NCBI GenBank assembly: GCA_025201365.1
Contig: JAIXMF010000012.1
Coordinates: 434,001 to 498,000, forward strand
Source: Syncephalis plumigaleata
Taxonomy: Eukaryota; Zoopagomycota; Zoopagomycetes; Zoopagales; Piptocephalidaceae
DNA: 64,000 nt
Reading direction: 5' to 3'
Below the pieces are notes generated by a model. That model ran no database searches, was not told the origin of the DNA, and worked only from the letters and a program-made list of their open reading frames with translations. The position numbers and the translations under genes were made by a program. Every line of letters starts with the position of its first letter. Within the stretch, counting starts at the first letter, position 1. Shown here one piece after another: positions 1 to 10,464 of this stretch.

Positions 1-371
1 GAAGCAGGATAAAAAGAAGGAGGAAGTAAGTAGGGTGAACCAAGTAGATGATACGCTTTGAATGATAGAGACATTATACTAATATACGATAATGATAATG
101 ATTAGATTATCAAGTTACAAACGGCCTATCAAGCTGAAATGGCTAAACAAACGACATCCAGTTAATCGGTTAAGCTATTATTATTATTATCATTAGTATT
201 AGTAAAAATAAATACTTGATAGTGGATGTCATTTGGAAGAGATTGATGGTTAAAGACGTGTGGATGCATTTATGTGTGCGTATGAAGTTGCGTGTATTTT
301 TTACGTGAACAACAATACTTTCTCTTTTTCCTTCTGTTATTGTTATTGTTATTAGTATATCAGTAGCTATA
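1..371. other. Upstream region, no gene recognised
   Basis: AT-rich sequence before the NAA20 start codon. I see no conserved coding segment on either strand; the short minus-strand frame at 170-418 is low-complexity and overlaps the first NAA20 exon. It probably holds the NAA20 promoter and 5' leader, and possibly the end of a neighbouring gene outside the window. Confidence 0.4.
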
Positions 372-1263
372 ATGACGACTGTTAGGCGTTTTCGTGCAAC
401 TGATTTGTTTAAATTCAATAATGTGTACGTAATTACTAGTTACTCGCGTATAATAGACGATAAGCTAACCTTATATATATATATAATATACTCATCAAGG
501 AATCTTGATTATTATACGGAAACGGTAAATAGCGTGTCTATTCGATAGTAGTACGCGATAAAATACTAATTACTAGTTGATTAGTACAATATTTCCTTCT
601 ACTTACAGTATATGGCAAGATGGCCAAACTTATTTTATACGGCCGAAGCACCGAATGGCACGATTGAAGGATATAGTACGTGTATCATTTGACAATAATA
701 CTACCAGTCATAATAATAATAGGTTATCCTCTATGAACAGTTATGGGTAAAGCAGAGGGACGCGGTAAAGAATGGCACGGGCATGTTACGGCGGTGACGG
801 TAGCTCCGGAATATCGACGTGTAGGATTGGCAGCTAGATTAATGAATATACTGGAGGATATCTCGGAGAATGTGTAAGTATTGCACGCACGCATACGATA
901 TGAGCAATACAATGGATAACTAATGGATACTATCCTCTGTTAGATACGATGGTTATTTCGTCGATCTATTCGTTAGAGTGTCTAATACGGCCGCGATTAA
1001 AATGTACGAAAAGTTTGGTTATATCGTTTATAGACGAGTACTCAAATACTACAGTGGAGTGGATTGTCCCGATGAGGATGCATTTGGTATGTCTAATGCG
1101 AGATAATACAGATAGAGTAGACGACAATACGTGTGCTAATTATTTTTCTTGCTCTCTCTTCATCCTATTAGATATGCGGAAAGCACTTAAACGAGATGTC
1201 AATAAGGAAACCGTTATACCACTTGATCATCCAGTATATCCTGAGGATTGCGTCTTTTATTAG
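372..1263 (+). CDS. NAA20: N-alpha-acetyltransferase 20, NatB catalytic subunit
   Basis: Exons 372-424, 500-524, 585-675, 741-873, 944-1086 and 1172-1263 close in phase to give about 178 residues, the usual length of the family. The protein opens MTTVRRFRATDLF and contains the GNAT acetyl-CoA loop with RRVGLAARLM, followed by DLFVRVSN and MYEKFGY, all NatB catalytic-subunit hallmarks. It ends with HPVYPEDCVFY, close to the animal HPVRPEDIE tail. In the cell NatB, with its auxiliary subunit NAA25, acetylates nascent chains starting Met-Asp, Met-Glu or Met-Asn at the ribosome. The start was chosen because the family begins MTT-R-F. Splice sites are ordinary GT-AG. Identification is near certain from family knowledge; exon ends are my own reading. 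Confidence 0.96.
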
Positions 1264-2099
1264 TAGTTATTGAGCATGATTAATGAATGAAATGGTCTGG
1301 ATTACAATAATAACATTGGTATGGACTATTAGTTGAATAAAATGAAATCATTATGTTGACCTATTATTCTATGTATAATGCTAAAGTGCTATCATGTTTG
1401 CTTATTCTATTTCGTACTAGATGATGATGAGTTGAAATGTTTTATTTAGAATGCTAATAAAGTATCGTATTTATAAGCATATGATGTTCAATGTATAATA
1501 CTAAGATACTGTATACGCAGTCATATAATGAACACGATTAATAGGTGTTATAAGGTGAATGTACTATAGAGAGCATTAATGACGTACACAGACACTAATG
1601 TTATATATTGACTACAGCAACAACAATAATGCTGCTAATGAATGCGCAAGATTATTTAGTAATAAGAACAATAGTTAATGACTAACAGTGTTAATCGGTT
1701 GGAAGACCCTCTATAGACTGATACATCCAAGCAACATTGCTAGTAGTTTTACCACTTGTGCTAATGCAAAGTATCCGACATAGAGCAATAATAAAGCATC
1801 TTCCATCTCTGCATTCTGAAATGTGAACTTTTACAGACAATTGTACTACCATAACTACGCTTGCCATCCATTTTGCACCAATGCCATTGCGTATAACACA
1901 GCAATGGTATTCTGGCGAGCATGAACCGGATTATTACAGGTATCTTACAGGTATCATAGGTATAAATACACGTATGCTATCATGCTTGTTGAATGATCAT
2001 CCCATACATTCATCGCTTCTTATTCCTACTTGTGCCTGCTTCAACTATCTAGTTAGTATATTCATCAAATCAACACCTACCAAGTAACATCATCTCAGC
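1264..2099. other. Intergenic region, nothing recognised
   Basis: 836 bases, AT-rich, with no family-like coding. The 68-codon frame at 1881-2087 has no recognisable composition or splice continuation. It probably carries the promoter of the small secreted protein that follows. Confidence 0.4.
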
Positions 2100-2420
2100 A
2101 TGCGTTCCATCAGTCTAATTGTTGTCGGTATATTAGCATATGTGGCAACCGCTAATCCAATCGATGAGCCGCAATCGGAGCCGCCTATGTGTCCTGCGAT
2201 TGCGTCTATGTGCCCCTGTAGTGGCGATGATCGATGCTATCTTCGCACGGATCCATGCCCGGTAATCTACTGTGAACCAAAGGCGTTCAATCCTCAATGC
2301 GTCAATCCAAAGTGCAAATCAGAGTGCGATGAAAGACATATTTGCATCTACGAGCGCAATGCAACAACAGAAGATTGTGGCGAGCCCATCTGCTTCCTAA
2401 ACGCTAATAATCAGATGTAA
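2100..2420 (+). CDS. Small secreted cysteine-rich protein
   Basis: A single-exon frame of 106 residues. The first about 18 residues (MRSISLIVVGILAYVATA) form a typical cleavable signal peptide, followed by NPIDEP. The mature part of under 90 residues holds 12 cysteines, several in Cys-Pro or Pro-x-Cys contexts, and one N-x-T glycosylation site. No known fold can be named with confidence; the pattern loosely resembles small protease inhibitors or secreted effector-like proteins. The signal peptide and even cysteine count argue for an extracellular disulphide-rich protein. It stands alone between NAA20 and the enoyl-CoA hydratase. Function is unknown. Confidence 0.7.
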   Translation: MRSISLIVVGILAYVATANPIDEPQSEPPMCPAIASMCPCSGDDRCYLRTDPCPVIYCEPKAFNPQCVNPKCKSECDERHICIYERNATTEDCGEPICFLNANNQM

Positions 2421-3006
2421 CTGGCAATTATACAGTAGAGCTCTTTCTTGTTCTATTCATCAGTATATACTGTACAGACAACATATTCAATCCTGATCTT
2501 TATTGCGGATTACATTATACTAACCAACTAATAAACTAATTTCATTTCATTTATATTCATTGGTGCAAGATCCTTTCTCTTTTCTTTTGCTATAGCTAGT
2601 TTGTCTGATATTACGGTGCTTTCCAACCAGTTAGCATTGTTAAACTTCGAGCTTTACTTTTATTAATAAATACTTTGCATAGTAGTTACCATTATTAACT
2701 AAATCATAATTCAATGGCCATTTCCTTGGTCGTTAGATGTGCCACTTCCATTATCGAATGACTAACAAGCAGCAGTGATCGCTGACATTGCACAAAGCAG
2801 GTGCTTCATTACAAAATTCTACTCATTTATTAATAAAAGGTTTATTTAAGTAATAGTGCAAATGAATGAGCAAATTCATTTCTCAGCAAGAACAAAAGTT
2901 AAAGGCCAACAATGTTAACTGATTGGATACACGTCATACTAGTACACTTGCTTATTTCTTCAACTATTTGACTACTTGCTTTTATTTGCGTCTAGTCGTC
3001 GACACT
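2421..3006. other. Intergenic region, nothing recognised
   Basis: AT-rich spacer of 586 bases with polyadenylation-like AATAAA/ATTAATAAA stretches near 2660 and 2830. No conserved coding seen. It should contain the terminator of the Cys-rich gene and the promoter of the hydratase gene. Confidence 0.4.
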
Positions 3007-3915
3007 ATGACTACTACCACATACCACGATATTATCTATACGGTTGCCAACGGCATTGCAACAGTGGTGCTTAACCGTCCCAAGCGTGGCAATGCTATTA
3101 CACCTCGAATGCGTGATGAACTAATAGTAGCCTTTAAACAGATTGCAACTGACTCCACTGTTCGCGCAGCAGTCCTTACCGGAGCAGGTCCATATTTCTG
3201 CACCGGTATGGACTTGGCACAAACGAGCGATATGGCGGATGACGCGGGACCAGCCAAAGACCCAGTGGTAAGTGCGATACAAATGTTTGACGCGATACGC
3301 CACTGTTCAAAGCCGGTAGTCGCGCGTATTCAAGGGCCAGCACTTGGTGGCGGGGTGGGTCTCGTGTTCTGCACGGATATTCGCGTGGCTGTGGCGACCA
3401 CCAAGTCAGTCGATAAACAGCAAAATCATCGTTCGAAAGATGTTTACTTTCGCTTATCGGAAGTCGAACGCGGTCTAGTGCCAGCAGTCATTGCTCGATA
3501 CATTGTACCCGATCTAGGACCGGTACGTGCACGACAACTGATGATGACGGCATTACCGGTGACGGCAGTCGAGGCAGCGCGCGAGTGGCCTGGATTTCTT
3601 ACAAGTGTGGTCGATGACGTTGCTAGTCTAGACGCCGCTATAGCTGACTTTACAAATGCATTGCGTAACAATGCTCCACTGGCCATGGCGGATGCTAAAC
3701 GACTCGTGGCTGCATTAGGAGGTGGCGAGGCAGCAGTTCAAGGGACATCGAGTGAATCCAGTGATGATGATAAGGCGGTGGGTGTGGTTAAACAGGTGTT
3801 CACACGTATGCTCGCTTCAGAGGAGGCCGCCTATGGTATTGGAGAATTTCTGGCCAAAAGACGACCGAACTGGGATGAATACATAGCCACAACGCAGGCA
3901 AAGAGCAAACTATAA
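3007..3915 (+). CDS. Enoyl-CoA hydratase/isomerase (crotonase) family protein
   Basis: Single exon, 302 residues. The start was placed at ATG 3007 (MTTTTYHDIIYTV); the upstream extension would need a TTG start. Crotonase features are visible in order: the N-terminal LNRPKRGNAI, the oxyanion-loop segment GPYFCTGMDL, the second oxyanion segment GPALGGGVGLVFCTDI, and the stretch EVERGLVPAVIARYI where the second catalytic Glu of hydratases lies. No PTS1-type SKL ends the protein (it ends AKSKL, and SKL-like endings are exactly PTS1, so the last three residues S-K-L do fit a peroxisomal signal). This suggests peroxisomal beta-oxidation or a delta-isomerase role, consistent with the acyl-CoA oxidase at 18-21 kb. 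Exact substrate is not resolvable from sequence. Confidence 0.9.
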   Translation: MTTTTYHDIIYTVANGIATVVLNRPKRGNAITPRMRDELIVAFKQIATDSTVRAAVLTGAGPYFCTGMDLAQTSDMADDAGPAKDPVVSAIQMFDAIRHCSKPVVARIQGPALGGGVGLVFCTDIRVAVATTKSVDKQQNHRSKDVYFRLSEVERGLVPAVIARYIVPDLGPVRARQLMMTALPVTAVEAAREWPGFLTSVVDDVASLDAAIADFTNALRNNAPLAMADAKRLVAALGGGEAAVQGTSSESSDDDKAVGVVKQVFTRMLASEEAAYGIGEFLAKRRPNWDEYIATTQAKSKL

Positions 3916-4448
3916 TAGTGCGTAAAGCTGATAGAATAGATTGCCAACTAGTATGGGCAATGCCCAGTACATAGCTATTGATATCGCGTATGCTTACTAC
4001 GAAGACTATTACTACCGACATTAATAAAGTAATACGTACTAGTCTGCATTACTGAATACTGAAATACTACACACTTGATCCATAATAAACAATCGTAATT
4101 TATTGGCTCTATATTTTATTATAATTTGAATTGTTATAAAGAAGGATATTAGTGTGTAGTCAATATCATTGACATTTGAGTATTCTAATTGTAATATTGT
4201 TTATCATTTATTTAAGCACGTGTAGTATCTCCAGGATAGGCAGTTGCAACATATTTACTGATACTTGTTTACTGTAATACTCGTGACAAGCGCATGATAA
4301 GCCGTTTTCTTTCTTTTTTACCATAACTATGAAGGTATATACGTTTTCAGTTTCAAGTTCTAGTTACCGTTTTATCCACTATAAATTGTCTACTTTATCA
4401 GATGTAATTTGAGTCTCATCCTTCCATATCACGATTTATTGCATCAAT
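3916..4448. other. Intergenic region, nothing recognised
   Basis: AT-rich 533-base spacer between two plus-strand genes. No conserved coding; AATAAA-like motifs after the hydratase stop could serve its 3' end. Confidence 0.4.
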
Positions 4449-5839
4449 ATGATTTTTTTCGTTTTATACATCTACACAATCATCACTTTATACCGATGCA
4501 TAGTAAATGGAACTACAACGAACGATGATAATATCGCATCAAGTGCATCAATGATATCGTCATGGTGGTTAAACAGTAACAACATCAATAATAATGACAA
4601 TGGCGATCATCCTCCATCATTTGCGAGCGAGGAAGGAACAATGACGTGGCTTTGGTCGACTAGTTCAGCGGTTGCCGGTGTCGATTTACCGGAATATGCT
4701 CCCAATGGCTTACCACTAAAAGACTCGGGAATGTATGGCGTCTACAATCAGAATGGTTTGACGATATCTGACTGGTTGTACCATACCGCGGATACATCGG
4801 TGGGCTTTGCTATCTACAAGAATACGGCTGGCCTATTGAAATGTACGAAAGACCGCCAGGCAATAAGAAGAGAGCTTAGTATACTAGCGGTAAGTAGTGT
4901 CAAACAATGTTATTGACAATTTGTTAATTTATTTGTATAAAGAAAGTTGAAGCCGCTCCAACGTCAAGTAATAGCTTGTTGATGCATGGTATTACTCGAG
5001 TGGCACGACATATGCATACTTTCTTCGTCAACGATCTAACGTGTATCATCACTTCGCATCTAAGTAAAATACGATTTAGTCAGTATACGGCAAAGTTGGA
5101 TGACGAAGAAAAGCAGGAATTGATGCCAATACTCTATCGACAACTAATTCAAGGTAGGTGAACAATTGCATCGCGGCACTAGTCATTCTAATAATATTGC
5201 TTTAGCGGTAGCCTATTTACATCATACCGGTATTACTCATAACAGCATTAATCCTATGAGTAAGTGACATGATTTGTTCTGCATTCTTATCGCTTAGTGT
5301 AATGCAATGTAATATATCTAGACATTATGGTGAAGGAGGAAGTTATCGGTCAGCCCGAGTTGATGCTAATCAATTATACGAATGCCGTTTTCATTCGTAC
5401 TTTTGAACAACGCACTCGCTCCATTCAGGTACAAGTACCAACCTATTTGAACTTTGGCTATGATTCACCGGAATCAAGTGTATATAACGCGGTCAATCTG
5501 CTGAAGCATGATGCATGGGCAATTGGTATGACGATCTATGTTGGCTTTATAGGATTGCCGGTATATGGATTTACCCAGCATGGACGTAGGATTAAAACAC
5601 TCTCCAATATAGAGTATCGCAATCTACTAGGCAATGTTTATCGTAAGTATCAAAGCAACGATGAACCAATTAAGCTGGATGTTGCTGCACAACTATACTT
5701 TCGATCGCTCGAACCGGAAGCCATTCGACTATTAACGGTCAACCCAACTTATCGACCTACACCATTGGATATACTACTTCCACCGCCACCCTATAAAGGT
5801 CCTCATGAGCCGCTTGTTACGCCTATTCAAAATCATTAA
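4449..5839 (+). CDS. Secreted or membrane-linked pseudokinase
   Basis: Exons 4449-4889, 4943-5153, 5206-5259 and 5322-5839 close in phase to 407 residues. The first about 20 residues are strongly hydrophobic (MIFFVLYIYTIITLYRCIVNG), a signal peptide or anchor. The rest reads as a protein-kinase fold: a beta3-like GLLKCTK lysine, an alphaC-like RREL glutamate, an alphaF motif KHDAWAIGM (DxWxxG) and NPTYRPTPLDIL matching the C-lobe arginine motif. The catalytic loop HRDxxxxN is HNSINPMN, so the catalytic Asp is missing, and the DFG position reads NYT. By family knowledge such a protein should not transfer phosphate. Partner and role are unknown. Alternatives such as a bacterial-type or CotH kinase do not fit the motifs as well. 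Confidence 0.8.
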
Positions 5840-6128
5840 TGAAGCTAATTGTCACATTCTTTATTATTGTTATTACTTTACTAGTAGATAAGAGCAATGT
5901 TTATACATCATTAAACCATAGCACATGCTAATACTTTCTATGAACGGGATGATTGATCGAATAAATCAACTATAGTAGCAATTGAGACATCAAGCTGTAC
6001 AAACTGATGAATGCTTCTTAATGCATAATGGGCGTTGATCTGCAATACATGTACGACATTTAGCAATCTTCTTTGCCTTTGTATTCCTAAAACGAGCATC
6101 CATACTATCTTTCTTATTCCATTCCACT

Positions 6129-7760
6129 ATGTCTACTACTACTACTACTACTACTGAAATATCGAGTAATTCCAACTCGTCTTGTAGATTACTCGATTGT
6201 CTGAATAGTCTTCCATTTCATGACCAGTGTGTCTTTCGTAGTCTACTTGGTCCTATCGAATTATTGCGTCTATCAGCATGTTGTCGCTCATTAACAAGCA
6301 GTATTCGAAATGACTCAGTATTATGGCAAGCACTATACCATAGGGATTTCTTATCAGGAGCTCATTATGTTAAAGAAATGGATTTCGTATTATGGTGTAT
6401 ACGCACGGATGTCAATAATCCATGTACATCGGATAAACGAGCCGATCTACTAGAGAATGTGGACTGGTACAACACATATCGTCGACGAGTGAGCACCGAG
6501 AATAATTGGCGATATGGACGATGCAACACCACGTATATCGATATGGAACCTGACAATGATGGAATAGGTTATCGCAAAGATTATGATGATAACCGCATAT
6601 TTATTACGCAGCAAGATCGTTCAGACGAAACACCAATCCATTGCTATACTTTAGAATATTTGCCGCATTCAAATCTTAGATCAAACAACAGTATTGAATA
6701 TAACAGTACATTCTCCACATCGCCAAATGTTCTTTCGCTAGATATTGGCAATGCAGCTCAGTACCATTATGTTACGGGTGATCATTATATAGCTGTATCT
6801 CCTAAGGAGGTCAAGAGCGATACCAACATCAATGTAAAAATACTTTCTCGCAAACATGGCGGTATTTTCATTACATTCGATATTCCGGTACGATATCGAG
6901 TGAAGACAATTGAGGGGAAATGGGCATTACTAGTGCATGACTCACACGAGCCATCCAAGGGTTCGTCAATTTGTAAGCGTAGTAATTGTACAATGATGAA
7001 ATATAACTAGCACTAATCATTAATGGATTTAGCCGGTATAATGGTATTCGATATAGATAACAGTATCATGTGTCCAGGAAATATTGGTGATACATGGAAT
7101 ACGATTCGTTTCTATAAAACAACCAGCAATACAGCAATAGTATATACGGCAAGAGTAGCCAAGGATGATGATACAGATCGTATTGAATGGACACTATACC
7201 AGTTCTCGAGCAATAATCCTGTTGAAAAATTGCAAAGTGGCTGGTTTCAACTACCTGAGAAGATAACCTATATGTGGCTAGAAACGTATAATTCATACGA
7301 TTCGCATATGATCATCAAATTACACGGCCATTCGGATTATGATCCGTACATAATGCATAGTGTAGCATCCAATGGTCAAAGCCAGGCTCCACGTAATTGC
7401 TACAATATATCTGACCAACATATACCTATTCCATTGTTAAGGGCTGGATACACGTATTTAATATATACTTCCAGACCAGTAAAAATATGGACAGACTTAT
7501 CCTGCAATGATGATCAAGTATTACAAATGCCGGGTACAGCTTTCATCAGCAACCTTATTGGAGATCTCTATATTTTTACTGTAAGAGAGCGTAATCTTAT
7601 AAGTAGCCGATATCTTGTAGACATCAGTACAAAGGAAACAATACGCAAATTGGAAGCACCAAATAAGGGTTGGATGTTGCCCATTCATGTAATGTTTAGT
7701 ACGATATATAGCCCATTTGACAGCCATATGCAAATAATACAAGAATACGGTGAATTATAA
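6129..7760 (+). CDS. F-box-like protein, copy 1 (intact)
   Basis: Exons 6129-6972 and 7033-7760, 523 residues. The N-terminal part after a Thr run (LNSLPFHDQCVFRSLLGP ... LRLSACCRSLTSSI ... LWQALYHRDF) has the spacing and hydrophobic pattern of an F-box, which would dock to Skp1 of an SCF ubiquitin ligase. The remaining 400 residues look like a beta-rich substrate domain that I cannot name. The apparent stop at 7008-7010 lies in a 60-base intron (GTAAGC ... CTAATCATTAATGGATTTAG); the same intron, in the same phase, exists in the second copy at 25257-25316. Paralogous to the decayed copy at 24285-26035. The F-box call is moderate; the paralogy is certain. Confidence 0.7.
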
Positions 7761-7888
7761 CAAGCATCAACGATAATAATATCAATAGCAATAAATGATA
7801 TTTAATTTGTTTTGTTTCGCGATACAACGTCATCATCATCATCATCCACATGCACACACTCTCTTTCTTTCTATCTTTCTTTTGAATA

Positions 7889-9119
7889 ATGAGTAATACA
7901 TTTGTTCCAGTATCTGGCTATCAGTCGAATTTCGCCAATAGTTGGCTCATTATAGTAAGCTACTAATGAATAGATTGATACATTCCATACTATTATTCTG
8001 ATATTGATATTGATATTGATATGTGGTCAATATAGCCAGCTGTTTCTACAGGTGGTGTACCACAACTTGCTACCGATCTACTTGTAACTACTTGGCGACT
8101 CAATCGTGTTGGTCATTTAAACGACCCGAACGTATTGCCTATCGCTTGTGTCGATCCATGTGCCATAGGTCAGACGGGTATTACCACAGCGTTAGAAGGT
8201 AGGGTATTCGCTAGAGTACTAGTATGATATACGATGATTCATGTAAAATCGATAGTATTACAATCGGATGATGGACAAGTAACTGTGATACAACAACGTT
8301 CGCCAGAACTACCAGTAAGTAAACAAACAAACAAACAAATGATATATACATATATATATATATATGAATACTCACTTAGGATAATTGATTACTAGGGTCG
8401 ACGACAAGCACTCGTCGATAATCTATTGAAATTCGCGCAGGATAATCAGTTCAAAGGTATTCTATTGTTATCTAGTCTAGATATGATCTATCGACCAGAT
8501 ATGCAACTACCAGGGTAAGTGTGAAGGTGCTCACACCACTAGACTATCGATGATTGATGACACTATTGATTAGAAAGGAGTTTCGATACGTAGTAGTGCA
8601 TGGAGACAAAGCTCCATTGTCTGCATTAATTGATCGTGCAACTACCATTCATGTTAAACCGCTGGAATCAATACTACATGAAGATGATGCAGCCATCGCT
8701 GAACAAATCATCGCACTAGATGTGGTGCCTATGATGCACGGCTCCGGTATTACTCGTCGTCTACTGGTGACAGCTCATCAATTGTCATTGCCAGTGATGG
8801 CATTATGTTTATACACGGTAGAAGGAGGTAAATGAATCATACTACTAGTAAATAAGCATTAGCTAACAATTCGATGATGCATTGTTAATAGACAATACGC
8901 AAGGTGCGTTGAGTATGACCGATAAGCTAGTCCAACTACTATCTATTCCTGGCTTGACTGCGGATAAACAAGGCAAGTATTATACGAATGCTATCTCATT
9001 GTTCATCCTTATTCATTCTATAACGACATTCCATAGATGCATCTACTATGGCATGGAAGATACCTACAACATGGCAATTGGTCAATCGTCAAAATTATAC
9101 ACAAGAACTGTTTTATTGA
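7889..9119 (+). CDS. PSMG2: Proteasome assembly chaperone 2 (PAC2)
   Basis: Exons 7889-7954, 8036-8198, 8256-8314, 8396-8514, 8574-8827, 8892-8972 and 9037-9119 give 274 residues with closed phases. Recognised from the N-terminal FVPVSG...LIIPAVSTGGVPQLATDLL, the GSGITRRLL segment and the C-terminal WKIPTTWQL, which match the PSMG2 family in order; family length is about 260. PAC2 forms a heterodimer with PAC1 (PSMG1, at 37549-38406 here) that scaffolds the alpha ring of the 20S proteasome. The last intron (8973-9036) begins GCAAGT, a GC-AG intron; only that boundary keeps the WKIP tail in frame. It lies tail-to-tail with a proteasome alpha subunit, 85 bases away. Confidence 0.93.
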
Positions 9120-9204
9120 ATAAATTCTTATGCATTATAGTTTAATGGGAATGCACAACTATCATTTGTCTTGGACACTATCATAGCATAGGCAATTAGG
9201 CGGA

Positions 9205-10195
9205 TTAAGCAATATTTGCCAAGTAGTCCTTGACCTCGACGGGAGTCAATCTACGGAATACGACTTCCGCATCTGATTCACGTTGAGCAGCAGCAGCAGC
9301 ATCTCCACCAATAATACCAATTTCGATGTTACTCTCGGTCATTTCACCTTCAAATCCTTCTTTAAGTGTTAAGATGGCGGTATGTACTGCATCTTCAAGT
9401 TCCAACTCTTCATTGTATCTAAACAATGAATCAATAATACACTCCCTATGTATACAAGTGTACTACTACTGCTATTCAACTTACCGTTTCTCCAAGAATG
9501 TTTTAGCATTGACCATATTCTTACCAATGGCACTGGCCTTCCAAGCGAAATAAGTACCGGATGGATCAACTTGATACAATGAAGGCCCATTATAATCGAA
9601 TCCCGCCACTAGTAGGGAGACACCAAAGGGACGTACACCACTATAGTATATGACTGATTAATACATGTACATGCTATAGCATACAACCTAATCGTTCCCT
9701 GCTTTCTTTCTTTCTCTCTTTTGCTTACCCGCTCTGTGTATACTCTTGCATGATATTGGCTATTTCGCGTACAAGTACCATGGTGGGTGGATTCTCGCCA
9801 TAGACCTTCTTGTACTCTTGCGCCTTCTTACGAGCCTTGTTCACTAGCACTCGTGCATCCGGTCCCATACCAGAATAGACCAGTCCAACATTACCACAGA
9901 TAAGCGATATCTTCTCGATAGTCGTATCGTCGATCAGTGGCGTAACCGCCTTTTTCTCCGTAGCAATGACTGTGCCATTATTCGCTATTTATCATCATTG
10001 TCAATAATAGATTATCGAGTTAACTATATGCTATAGAGATACGTGATGACGTGTACTGCTCAGCTGCAATTATTACTTACCACGAATACCCACACTGGTC
10101 ACACCTTGCGCCACTGCTTGTAGCGCGTGTTCAATCTGGCCTAGTTTACCAGCGGGTGAGAAAGTGGTCAACGAAAAGTTGTAGCGATCTGACAT
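9205..10195 (-). CDS. PSMA2: 20S proteasome subunit alpha-2
   Basis: Coding exons, in gene order: 10195-10081, 9984-9729, 9640-9485 and 9418-9205; 246 residues. Starts [25 protein letters not shown], the alpha-subunit N-terminal signature, with His where most have Tyr. Contains [29 protein letters not shown] and [15 protein letters not shown], which single out alpha2 from the other alpha subunits. It ends [13 protein letters not shown] like animal PSMA2, after an extra Ala-rich insert (DAAAAAQRE). Alpha subunits form the gate ring of the 20S core and lack the catalytic Thr. Tail-to-tail with PSMG2, which chaperones alpha-ring assembly. Confidence 0.96.
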
Positions 10196-10464
10196 GATTT
10201 CGATTACAAACAAACAAGAGCGGTATGTGTGAGTGAGTGAGTGAGTGAGTGTAGAGGATAAAGAAAGAGTAGAAGAGGATACGATATAAATGGGTGAATA
10301 TCAGTTAGAGTAGATGAATAAAGCAAATCTATACTGCTCTTCTACATTTAATGCTGACGTATCATTTATTGAGTGTGACACATCAACACATGCACCTATT
10401 AATTGATTGCTTACTTTTTCTTTCCTTCAACTGTTTATTTGTTATTTGTTATTGTTAACATACA
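10196..10464. other. Spacer between PSMA2 and the deubiquitinase gene
   Basis: Both flanking genes are on the minus strand, so this holds the PSMA2 promoter and the 3' end of the deubiquitinase gene. A GTGA/GTGAGT simple repeat lies near 10228-10250. No gene seen. Confidence 0.45.

Noticed and set aside
6973-7032. Stop-codon readthrough or two separate genes at the F-box locus
   Set aside because: A canonical 60-base intron with matching phase explains it, and the paralog has the same intron.
7889-10195. A proteasome operon
   Set aside because: PSMG2 and PSMA2 are convergent, so they cannot share a transcript; only linkage can be claimed.
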